DNA of 64,000 bases from an uncultured Christensenellaceae bacterium. Lineage in GTDB: Bacteria; Bacillota; Clostridia; Christensenellales; Aristaeellaceae. Shown one piece after another: positions 39,756-47,452 of the stretch (within the stretch, counting starts at the first letter, position 1; every line of letters starts with the position of its first letter). The position numbers and the translations under genes were made by a program. The notes under the pieces are model-generated. The model had not been told where the DNA came from and made no database searches. It saw nothing but the letters and a program-made list of their open reading frames with translations. The stretch spans positions 1 through 64,000 of the forward strand of contig CAJOJQ010000006.1 of NCBI GenBank assembly GCA_905234985.1. The letters run 5' to 3'.

Positions 39756-40126
39756 TTCCCCTCTCCCCGAATCCGTTCGGCGATTTCGTCCATGTCCAGC
39801 GTGCGGTAGCACTGGTACAGGCGCACGGTCAGGCCAAGCATCACCGCCGTCACGCTGACGCCCACCACGATGCCCGTCAGTACCAGCCCGGCGGGCAGGG
39901 GGTTCACGTAGGCCGTCGGATCGGTGATCCCATCCACATAAATGGGCGCGAGGCGGTTTTCGATATAGCCGTAGGAGGCCAGGAACAGGTAAATGCCGCT
40001 GTCCATCATGGAAAAGCCGATGATCTTCTTGATCAAATTCTTGTCCACCAGCAGCAGGGTGAAGCCCACGCCGAACAGCACCAGGGCCGTCACTTCGTCC
40101 AGATGCTCGTAAATCAGCTTTTCCAT
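39752..40126 (-). CDS. mrpC: MrpC/NuoK-like antiporter subunit
   Basis: A 124-residue, three-helix subunit. It matches MrpC/NuoK: ALVLFGVGFTLLLVDKNLIK then KIIGFSMMDSGIYLFL, and a third helix LVLTGIVVGVSVTAVMLGLT. The ATG overlaps the stop of the B subunit by one base (TGATG). The C-terminus ends in a charged tail (ERIRGEGK). Confidence 0.92.
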   Translation of the reverse strand: MEKLIYEHLDEVTALVLFGVGFTLLLVDKNLIKKIIGFSMMDSGIYLFLASYGYIENRLAPIYVDGITDPTAYVNPLPAGLVLTGIVVGVSVTAVMLGLTVRLYQCYRTLDMDEIAERIRGEGK

Positions 40127-41076
40127 CAGAACTCCCCCTTTCTGAACATGGTGTACAGGGCATACATGGTGCAGGCCACCACGCAGCCCACCGCGATATT
40201 CAGCGGCAGCAGCAGCCCGGCGGACAGGATATTGCCCGCCACCCCGGGAGAAATGCCGTTTTCCATGTGATTGGCCCCGGTAAAGAAATGGTAGCCCTTG
40301 GCGGCGGAGTAAAACAGCAGGGCGCACACCGAAACCCAGCGGAAGGTTTTATAGGTAAAGAACCGCTCGGTTTTCTCATAGCCGAAGGCGTTCTGGTACA
40401 GGATCAGCCCCGCGCCCAAAATGGCCCCGCCGGAAAAGCCGCCGCCCGGGGACAAATGGCCGTTGAAAATGATATACAGACCGAATACCAGCGTGAGCGG
40501 CGACAGGATGCGGGCGGCGGACTGAAGGATCAGATCGTCCCCCGGCTCAAAATGCCGTTCGTATTCGTTGACTTTCAGGCGCAGCGCTTCGTTTTTTTCG
40601 CCCCGCACGCTGAGCATCAGCAGCACCGTACACACGGCGATGAACAGCACGTGGCTTTCGCCTAAAGTATCGAAGCCGCGGTAATCCAGAATGATGCCGG
40701 TGACGATGTTCACCGCGCCGGTTTCCCGAAGGGTATGCTCCACGTAAAATTCCGTCAGCTCGCTGTCGATCAGGGTGTCGGCGGCGCCGAATTCGGGCAG
40801 CTTAACTGCGGTGAACAGCAGCAGGCCGATCAGCGACAGGCAGATGATCACCGCGCAGGTTCTGTACCACCAACTGTCCGCGTAGGCGCGGCGCGGGGCG
40901 GCGCCGCCGTCCTTTGGAACGGTTTTCCGCTTTTCGGCTTTCTTCTTCTTTTTCTGTTTCATGTGTTCCGCCGGAGAAATATCCGAAAGGCTGTCCTCCA
41001 TTTCGGTATCCAGGGCCTGATCCCCGTTTTCCAGCCAGTCCAGCAGGCGGGAAAAGGCGTCATTTTTCTTTTTCAT
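40126..41076 (-). CDS. mrpB: MbhE-MrpB fusion antiporter subunit with cytoplasmic extension
   Basis: A 316-residue fusion. Residues 1-65 are charged and lysine-rich (KQKKKKKAEKRK) and probably disordered. A membrane helix and AVNIVTGIILDYRGFDTLGE correspond to the MbhE/MrpA-C-terminal domain. After a linker the MrpB domain (PF04039) shows LYIIFNGHLSPGGGFSGGAI and a last helix AVGCVVACTMYALYTMF. In standard Mrp the first domain belongs to the end of MrpA; its location here shows that MrpA has been split up. Confidence 0.88.
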   Translation of the reverse strand: MKKKNDAFSRLLDWLENGDQALDTEMEDSLSDISPAEHMKQKKKKKAEKRKTVPKDGGAAPRRAYADSWWYRTCAVIICLSLIGLLLFTAVKLPEFGAADTLIDSELTEFYVEHTLRETGAVNIVTGIILDYRGFDTLGESHVLFIAVCTVLLMLSVRGEKNEALRLKVNEYERHFEPGDDLILQSAARILSPLTLVFGLYIIFNGHLSPGGGFSGGAILGAGLILYQNAFGYEKTERFFTYKTFRWVSVCALLFYSAAKGYHFFTGANHMENGISPGVAGNILSAGLLLPLNIAVGCVVACTMYALYTMFRKGEF

Positions 41077-41329
41077 CCGCCTCTTCCTCCTTCCCGCCGA
41101 TGGCCTTGATCTTTTTCAGGGCGGCAAACATGAGAATGGACGAAATGCCCGCGCCTACGGCGGCCTCCGTGATGGCTAAATCGGGAGAGCGAAGCAAAAT
41201 CCACACCACCGAAAGCACCAGCCCCTGGGCCATGAAGATGATCACGGCGGACAAAAGATTCCGGGTGACGGCCACCGCAACTGCGCAGACGATGATGAAC
41301 AAAAGCAGGATCACGTTCAGGCTTTCCAT
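41060..41329 (-). CDS. MbhD/DUF4040-like antiporter subunit
   Basis: An 89-residue protein with three helices, including AVAVTRNLLSAVIIFMAQGL and SPDLAITEAAVGAGISSILM, the DUF4040 (PF13244) signature found in MbhD and in the MrpA C-terminal region. A charged KKEEEADEKEK-like tail ends it. It overlaps neighbours on both sides. Confidence 0.88.
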   Translation of the reverse strand: MESLNVILLLFIIVCAVAVAVTRNLLSAVIIFMAQGLVLSVVWILLRSPDLAITEAAVGAGISSILMFAALKKIKAIGGKEEEADEKEK

Positions 41330-41643
41330 TCCTTCGCCTCCGCTTCAAAGTGTTCTTCGTCCGTCTCCCGCACAAGCCTTCCGATCAGATGGCTGCAAAC
41401 AGGACTGGTGATCCAGAAAAGCGCCACCACCAGTAAAATTTTCAGCGTGATCCAGTCAAATCCCGAATACACCACGGCGGCGAGGGCCATGAGCAAAAGG
41501 CCCAAGGTGTCCGCCATGCCCGCCGGGTGCATGCGGTTCACCGCGAAGCGGAACCGGTTCACGCCGAAAACAGCCGTCAGCTGAATGACCAATCCCGCCA
41601 AAAGCAGGGCGGCGAACAGGAAAAGCCGAAGATATTCAAGCAT
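41317..41643 (-). CDS. mrpG: MrpG antiporter subunit
   Basis: A 108-residue, three-helix subunit (PF03334 type). GVNRFRFAVNRMHPAGMADT followed by LGLLLMALA is the family core, and SPVCSHLIGR is conserved in the last helix. Overlaps mrpF and the DUF4040 gene. Confidence 0.92.
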   Translation of the reverse strand: MLEYLRLFLFAALLLAGLVIQLTAVFGVNRFRFAVNRMHPAGMADTLGLLLMALAAVVYSGFDWITLKILLVVALFWITSPVCSHLIGRLVRETDEEHFEAEAKEWKA

Positions 41644-41941
41644 CCTTCTTTTCCTCCTTTTCCTTTCCGGCCCTGTACGCGCCGATGGAAATGCGGCACA
41701 GCAGCACCACGGCCAGGAAGGAAAGCATGGCGTAAATCAGGGCGATGTCCACCAGGTAGCCTTCCTTGAGCAGCAGGGAAAGAAACAGGATCAGGGTGAT
41801 CACGACGGTGCCCGTCATGTTCACGGCAATCACCCGATCCGCGGGCGTCGGCCCTCGGAAGGCCCGGAACAGGCACATGAACAGGCACGCCCCCAACACG
41901 CCCATGGCGATATACAAAAGCAGCGTATACACGTTATCCAA
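41636..41941 (-). CDS. mrpF: MrpF antiporter subunit
   Basis: A subunit of about 101 residues with three helices. FRAFRGPTPADRVIAVNM is the MrpF hallmark, with the conserved Asp. The TTG at 41941 is the likely start (GAGG about 9 nt upstream, family-like length); a GTG at 41932 is possible, and a TTG at 41977 would overlap mrpE by over 40 nt. Confidence 0.9.
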   Translation of the reverse strand: MDNVYTLLLYIAMGVLGACLFMCLFRAFRGPTPADRVIAVNMTGTVVITLILFLSLLLKEGYLVDIALIYAMLSFLAVVLLCRISIGAYRAGKEKEEKKDA

Positions 41942-42398
41942 GGAGCGTCGCCTCGATTCTTTCCAGCTTGGTTTCAAAAATGAGATGATCCAGCCCCTCC
42001 GCCAGGGCGGGGGTCAGGCAGTGAACGGTCAATTCGTCCCCCTCGCAGGCCAGGGTGATGGTGCCGGGGGTCAGGGTAATGGCGTTGGAAAGGGCCATGC
42101 GCCCTAAGCGCGTTTTCAGCTTCGTGCGGACGGTGCGCACCCGGGGATCGGGTTTTCCCCCGTACACCAGGCGGCACATGGACAGGTTTGCCTTCACGAT
42201 TTCCCAAATCACCGTAAGCACGTAACCCAAGATCTTTGGCAGGGCGACGTACAGCCGCCCTTCCTTTTTCAGCGACCAATCGCACATCCTGCACACAAAC
42301 AGGAAGGCGGCGGCCGTCACCGCCGCGCCGATTCCAACGATTTCCCAGGTCAGCTTCCCATTCAGGGCGATCCAAAATAAAAAAATCAGCAGCCCCAT
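41934..42398 (-). CDS. mrpE: MrpE antiporter subunit
   Basis: A 154-residue subunit: two N-terminal helices and a cytoplasmic part. LSNAITLTPGTITLACEGDE is the MrpE signature. First gene of the operon, with GAGG 6 nt before the ATG and a promoter at 42475-42503. Confidence 0.93.
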   Translation of the reverse strand: MGLLIFLFWIALNGKLTWEIVGIGAAVTAAAFLFVCRMCDWSLKKEGRLYVALPKILGYVLTVIWEIVKANLSMCRLVYGGKPDPRVRTVRTKLKTRLGRMALSNAITLTPGTITLACEGDELTVHCLTPALAEGLDHLIFETKLERIEATLLG

Positions 42399-42474
42399 GT
42401 TCGCCTCGTTTCCGGCGGGCAGCGGCCCGCGCGGTTTTCTACAAATTAAAATACCAGATCACAGCAACGCGTTT

Positions 42475-42503
42475 AGTATACACGAATCGGCGGGAATACA
42501 CAA
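42475..42503 (-). promoter_or_regulatory. promoter of the antiporter operon
   Basis: On the minus strand TTGTGT, 17 bp, TATACT. The 313-bp gap 42399-42711 holds only this and the divergent apbE-rnf promoter, about 110 bp apart. Confidence 0.75.
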
Positions 42504-42615
42504 GCCCGCTTTGGGCAAAACCGGCCCGAATTCATTTCTGAAATAATACAATTGTGTGCCGATTCTGTTAAGTATTTGTTTCGGAAAATTGGTATTATTT
42601 GTGCGAAAAAAAATC

Positions 42616-42644
42616 TTGTGTACTTGTTTACTCTTTGTTATAAT
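42616..42644 (+). promoter_or_regulatory. promoter of the apbE-rnf operon
   Basis: TTGTGT, 17 bp, TATAAT, the same -35 as the divergent promoter, 67 bp before apbE. Confidence 0.75.
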
Positions 42645-42711
42645 ACAAGAAGAAAAAACCGCCTCATTTTTTGGCGCTTATTCCCGAAAACCCGTGGAAA
42701 GCGAGGATCCC

Positions 42712-43806
42712 ATGAAGCTGAAATTCAAATCCTTTTTCTGTTTTCTGCTGGCGCTGCTTTTGGCTGTTTCGGCGCTCGTCCCCGTCGGCCTTTCCGAAAC
42801 CCCCTATACCAAGTATTCCCGCCGCGCCCTGGATATTTTCAATACGGAAATCTCCCTGCTGGGCTATACCCGCACCGAGGCGGAGTTTTCTCAGGCTTAT
42901 GAAGACACGCTGGCCCTGCTCCGGCGCTTTGACCAGATTTTCGACGCTTACAACGGCTACGAAGGGCTGAACAATCTGTATTACGTGAACCGCCACGCGG
43001 CGGAAGGCCCCGTGGAGATCCCCCAGGAGCTGTTTTCCCTGATTTCCTGGTGCAAGGTGCAGTGGGACAAGGGCCTGCGCAGCACCAACATCGCCATGGG
43101 CGCGGTGCTGTCCATCTGGCACGAATACCGGGAAGCGGGGCTTGCCGATCCCGAAAACGCCCAATTGCCGCCCATGGAGGCCCTTTTGGCCGCCAGCGAG
43201 CATACGGATTTTGACAATGTGATCCTGGACGCCGAAAAACAGACCGTGTTCTTCGCCGATCCTCAAATCACCCTGGACGTGGGGGCGGTAGCCAAGGGCT
43301 GGGCGGCGGACGCGGTGCTGCCCTATCTCAAGGAGCATATGCCTTCCTTCCTCATCAGCCTGGGCGGCAACGTGTACACCGGAGACCCGCCCCTGGACGG
43401 CCGCGAAAACTGGGCCGTGGGCGTGGAGGATCCAAGGCCCGATGAAAGCGGCGGCGGGCTGATGTACCGGGACATCGTGGACTTGCACGACCTGACCGTG
43501 GTCACCAGCGGCGATTACTGGCGCTATTACGTGGTGGACGGACAGCGCTACCACCACATCATCGACCCGGAAACCCTGTTCCCCTCCACCAAAATGATTT
43601 CCGTGACCATCATCTGCGAAAGCTCCACCCTGGCGGACTTTTTGAGTACCACCCTGTTTGTGCTGTCCCTGGAGGATGGTATGAATCTGATCGAAAGCAT
43701 GGAGGGCGTGGAAGCCCTGTGGATGCTGCCGGACGGCACGGAGCAGGCTTCCTCCGGCATGGGGCAGTATCTGCGTTCCCTTAAAAACGCGGGAGGCGCG
43801 AAATGA
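42712..43806 (+). CDS. apbE: FAD:protein FMN transferase (ApbE)
   Basis: A secreted or anchored flavin transferase (364 aa) that links FMN to threonine or serine of Rnf/Nqr-type subunits. The N-terminus is a signal-like helix (FFCFLLALLLAVSALVPVGL). The ApbE core has LDVGAVAKGWAADAVLPYL, ISLGGNVYTGD and RYHHIIDPETLFPS, with the conserved His and Asp near the FAD. The ATG at 42712 lies 6 nt after GAGGAT. Being the first gene of the Rnf operon fits its role of loading flavins on RnfG and RnfD. Confidence 0.92.
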   Translation: MKLKFKSFFCFLLALLLAVSALVPVGLSETPYTKYSRRALDIFNTEISLLGYTRTEAEFSQAYEDTLALLRRFDQIFDAYNGYEGLNNLYYVNRHAAEGPVEIPQELFSLISWCKVQWDKGLRSTNIAMGAVLSIWHEYREAGLADPENAQLPPMEALLAASEHTDFDNVILDAEKQTVFFADPQITLDVGAVAKGWAADAVLPYLKEHMPSFLISLGGNVYTGDPPLDGRENWAVGVEDPRPDESGGGLMYRDIVDLHDLTVVTSGDYWRYYVVDGQRYHHIIDPETLFPSTKMISVTIICESSTLADFLSTTLFVLSLEDGMNLIESMEGVEALWMLPDGTEQASSGMGQYLRSLKNAGGAK

Positions 43807-44318
43807 AGCCCGGCTTGAAAAACGCCCTGGTCATCGGCGCGATGCTCCTCGCGGCCCTGGGGCTGATTCTGGTCACGCGCCTGACGAATCCCGGCGCGGA
43901 ACGCACCCAGGAAGAAATCAATCAGCAGATCGAACAGCTTTCCCAAGACTCCCCCGCGCCCACCGCTTCCCCCGAAGAAGGGCAAGAAAAAGCCCCGGAA
44001 AAAGCGCCGGAAGCCGAAGCCTACCTGTACATCATCGTGAACGGCCGCATTTCCGGCATTTACGCCGTGGGCGAAGAAGGGGACGTGACGGTGGATCAGG
44101 GCAACGGCAAGGTGAACGTGATCCACGTGACGGAAAACGGCTTTTACATGGCCTCCTCCACCTGCGATAACCAGCTTTGCGTGCAGCAGGGCGAGGTGAC
44201 CGTCGACAATTACCAGCAGCGCATCTTGGGCGCGTCCGTGCTGTGCCTGCCCAACAACGTGGATTTGGAGCTGGTGGTGCCCAGCCATACGCCGGATCCC
44301 AACGCGCCGGACATCTGA
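43803..44318 (+). CDS. NusG domain II-containing membrane-anchored protein
   Basis: A 171-residue protein with an N-terminal membrane helix (LVIGAMLLAALGLILVT), a Pro/Glu-rich linker (residues 45-70) and a NusG-II-type beta domain (PF07009): YLYIIVNGRISGIYAV, VTENGFYMASSTCDNQLCV, NYQQRILGASVLCLPNNVDL. Such proteins accompany Rnf and ApbE genes in Clostridia; two or three cysteines in STCDNQLC suggest redox or metal chemistry. Function unknown. Overlaps apbE by 4 nt (ATGA). Confidence 0.85.
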   Translation: MKPGLKNALVIGAMLLAALGLILVTRLTNPGAERTQEEINQQIEQLSQDSPAPTASPEEGQEKAPEKAPEAEAYLYIIVNGRISGIYAVGEEGDVTVDQGNGKVNVIHVTENGFYMASSTCDNQLCVQQGEVTVDNYQQRILGASVLCLPNNVDLELVVPSHTPDPNAPDI

Positions 44319-44324
44319 ATCAGC

Positions 44325-44414
44325 GTTGAGAGTTGAGATGGTTTGGTCTCCCAACTTCCCAATACATCAGCAATATAGCAATCTGAACTTTGTACTCTCC
44401 AATCTCAACTCCCA
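44325..44414 (+). repeat. family 3 heptamer hairpin, copy 3
   Basis: GTTGAGAGTTGAGATGG on the left (from 44326) and CCAATCTCAACTCCC on the right (to 44414), about 55 bp apart, 7 nt after the preceding stop. It lies in the 203-bp gap before rnfG, inside the operon. Confidence 0.7.
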
Positions 44415-44521
44415 ATGCATCGTTATCCATAGGGTCAGGGTTGGCCCTTTTCCCGGCTTGCTGGGGATAAAGAAGAAACTGTTTTCCTTCCGGGAAACAG
44501 CGCTAAGGAGGACGGAACCAC

Positions 44522-47419
44522 GTGAAGAAACAACTTCCTGGGTGGGCGGTGCTGCTCATCATCACCCTGGCGGCGGGCCTTGCCCTGGGCGGCACCTACG
44601 CCCTGACCAAAGACCCCATCGACCAGCAGGCGATGCTGACGGCGGAAAAAGCCCGCAAGGCCGTGCTGCCCGATGCGGACAGCTTTGAAAAACTGGCGGT
44701 GAACGAGGACGCGGCGGTGAATTGGGCCTACGCCGGCCGCAAAGACGGAAACATCGTGGGTTACGTGGCCCAAAACACCGTAACCGGCTTTGGCGGCGAG
44801 GTGGAAGTCACTGTGGGTACCAACACGATGGGCGTCCTCAGCGGCGTTCGTGTGGGCGGCACCAACTTCTCCGAAACCGCGGGCCTGGGCGCGCGGGCCA
44901 AGGAGCCCGCTTTCTACGAGCAGTTCGCGGGCAAGGAATATCCTCTGGATCTGATCAAATACGGCGGCGAGATTGACGCTATTACCTCGGCGTCCATCAC
45001 CTCAGGCGCCGTGGTACGCGGCGTGAACAGCGCCATCAAGTTCCTGTCTGAGGTCGGGGGCTTCAAGATCAACGAACCCATTTCGCTGGTGGATGAACTG
45101 GGCAACAACCGCTACGCCACCACCAAGCAGGGCTTCGGCGGCCCCGTATATGTGGAGCTTGAGATCGCGGATGGCGTCATCACCGACGTAGTGATTGGCG
45201 ACGAATCCTTCGCCGAATCGGCCGGTTATGGCGCGCGCGCGAAGGAAGAGGCGTTCTACAGCCAGTATATCGGCAAATCCGGCACTGGCCTGACGCTGAA
45301 TTCCGACGTGGATCAGGTGTCCGGCGCTACCATCACCTCCACCGCCGTCAACGACGCTGTGAACCTGATCCTGCTCTACGTCAACGATCCTGATGCCTTC
45401 AACGCACAGATGGCCGACCAGCCGGAGGAAGTGGACGTATCCATCCCGGCGGGCGCGGAGACATTCACCGTTCAGGCCAACGGCCTTTCCGGCACCTTTA
45501 ATGTAACCATCGGCATCGGTGAGGACGGAGCCGTAAACGGCATTGCAATCGGCGACTCAAGCACTGAAGCCGACGTCCCCTTCCTTGGTAAAGTCAAAAA
45601 CAGCAACGCTTTCCTGGCCCAGTTCATTGGTGCGGCCGGTTCGCTGAACGAAAACGAAGTCGATCTGGTCAGCGGCGCCACCGTTTCCTCTAAGGCCGTG
45701 ATCTCCGCCGTGAACAAGGCTTACGCCGCTTCCAAGGGCGAAGTGATCGAAGAACCCGCCGCCACGGAAGCGCCCGCTGAAACCAAAACGATGGATGAAA
45801 ACGCCGTGACCGCTTCCGCCCAGGGCTTCGGCGGCCCCGTGGCCGTAACCGCCGCCTTTGACGCGGACGGCAAGATCACTTCCATCGTCATCGGCGACGG
45901 TTCCTTCAACGAAACCACCGGCTTGGGCGCGCGCGCCCTGGAGGACAGCTTCCAGGCCCAGTTCATCGGTAAGGCTATGCCCCTGACGCTTTCGGACATC
46001 GACGCCATCGCGGGCGCTACCGTGACCAGCACCGCCGTGGTGGACGCCCTGAACGCCGCCTATGAAAAGAGCCAGGCTCCCGATGCGGCAGAATCGGCCT
46101 CCGCCGCGCCCGCCGTTGAGGAAGCCAAGTCCACTGCGCCCGCCTTCAAAGACGTGCGCCATAGCGTGACCGTTTCTTCCCTCAAGTCCGATCTGCAGGT
46201 GAAGGTTTCCTTCGTGCAGAACACCGTGGCGGGCCTGGTGGTGCTGGAACGCCCGGCGGGAACCGATCAGGAATACGCCGCAAGCGATTTGGACGCTGAA
46301 ATGAAGAGCCTGTTCCTGGCCGCCACCCTGCCCCTGTCCGCGGAGGATCAGCAAACCTCCGAAGCGGCCCTGGTAGCCAGCGCCGTCAACGCGGCCTATT
46401 ACGCCCAGGGCGGCGAAGTAAAAACCAAGCCCGCTCCCGCCGTCACAGAACCCGAAATCGTCGGCGGCGCGGATGGCCCCACCGCCATCATCCTGCCCGC
46501 CACCGAGGACGGCGACGGCTGGTACACCAGCGAAGTGATTTGCTTCTTCACCTCCGTCAAGGTAGAAGCGCGGTTCGCGGACGGCAAGGTGGCCGCCCTG
46601 ACCGTGTCCGACAAGCAGATCGGCAGCGACAAGGACTTTGCTTCCAGCAGCCAGCAGGCCGCCATGGAAGCCCTGTTCGTGGGTGCGTCCCTGCCCGTCG
46701 ATAACGCTCAGGCGACGCCCTACGCCTCCGCCGTAGCCATCGCCCTGAATCAGGCCTTCGGTCAGTCCGGCCAGACCGCCTCTGCCGTCACCCTGCCCGC
46801 CGCCGCGGGCAGCGAGGACAATTGGTATACCTGCGAAGTAATCTGCTTCTTTACCTCAGTAAAGGTGGAAGCGCAGTTCGCAAACGGCAAGGTGGCCGCC
46901 CTGACAGTGTCCGACAAGCAGATCGGCAGCGACAAGGACTTTGCTTCCAGCAGCCAGCAGGCCGCCATGGAAGCGCTGTTCGTGGGCGCGGCCCTGCCCC
47001 TTGACAACAACCAGATGACGCCCTACGCCTCCGCCGTGGCGATTGCCTTGAACCAGGCCTTCGGTCAGCCCGCCCAGACCCCCGCCGCCGCCGTTTCCGG
47101 CGCCTCTTCCGGCGCCAGCTATGGCAGCTGCGTCATGTTCTTCTCCCGTTACAGCGTATTGGCGGGCTTTGAGGGCGGCAAGCTGAACGATATGATCATC
47201 TATACTTCCTCCGCCAGCGTGCCCGTGGATAAGCTGGAGCCGGAGGACATTGATATTCTGTTCGAGGATCAGCTCAACCAGGCGCTGATCGGCCAGGAGC
47301 TGCCCCTGAATCCGGACGCTTACGCGACCGGCATCGGCGATGTGCCCGCTTACGCGGTGAAGGCCATCGTGATCGCCATCAACGACGCTTACAACCAATC
47401 TTCCGCCGGGCAGCAGTGA
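44522..47419 (+). CDS. rnfG: RnfG-like subunit with multiple FMN-binding domains
   Basis: A 965-residue protein; ordinary RnfG is about 200. An N-terminal membrane helix (WAVLLIITLAAGLALGGTYAL) precedes roughly eight FMN_bind-like units. Units 1-4 keep attachment motifs: ITSASITS (S158), VSGATITS (T270), VSGATVSS (T387), IAGATVTS (T500), the acceptor being the Ser/Thr after Ala. Units 5-8 retain the fold-like pattern but not the motif; units 6 and 7 are near-identical. Linkers are Ala/Pro/Glu-rich. The start is GTG, 10 nt after AGGAGG. It probably carries electrons between Fe-S and flavin centres of Rnf outside the membrane. Confidence 0.88.
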   Translation: MKKQLPGWAVLLIITLAAGLALGGTYALTKDPIDQQAMLTAEKARKAVLPDADSFEKLAVNEDAAVNWAYAGRKDGNIVGYVAQNTVTGFGGEVEVTVGTNTMGVLSGVRVGGTNFSETAGLGARAKEPAFYEQFAGKEYPLDLIKYGGEIDAITSASITSGAVVRGVNSAIKFLSEVGGFKINEPISLVDELGNNRYATTKQGFGGPVYVELEIADGVITDVVIGDESFAESAGYGARAKEEAFYSQYIGKSGTGLTLNSDVDQVSGATITSTAVNDAVNLILLYVNDPDAFNAQMADQPEEVDVSIPAGAETFTVQANGLSGTFNVTIGIGEDGAVNGIAIGDSSTEADVPFLGKVKNSNAFLAQFIGAAGSLNENEVDLVSGATVSSKAVISAVNKAYAASKGEVIEEPAATEAPAETKTMDENAVTASAQGFGGPVAVTAAFDADGKITSIVIGDGSFNETTGLGARALEDSFQAQFIGKAMPLTLSDIDAIAGATVTSTAVVDALNAAYEKSQAPDAAESASAAPAVEEAKSTAPAFKDVRHSVTVSSLKSDLQVKVSFVQNTVAGLVVLERPAGTDQEYAASDLDAEMKSLFLAATLPLSAEDQQTSEAALVASAVNAAYYAQGGEVKTKPAPAVTEPEIVGGADGPTAIILPATEDGDGWYTSEVICFFTSVKVEARFADGKVAALTVSDKQIGSDKDFASSSQQAAMEALFVGASLPVDNAQATPYASAVAIALNQAFGQSGQTASAVTLPAAAGSEDNWYTCEVICFFTSVKVEAQFANGKVAALTVSDKQIGSDKDFASSSQQAAMEALFVGAALPLDNNQMTPYASAVAIALNQAFGQPAQTPAAAVSGASSGASYGSCVMFFSRYSVLAGFEGGKLNDMIIYTSSASVPVDKLEPEDIDILFEDQLNQALIGQELPLNPDAYATGIGDVPAYAVKAIVIAINDAYNQSSAGQQ

Positions 47420-47452
47420 CCGGGCGAAATCGAGAAGAAGGAGGCACGGACA

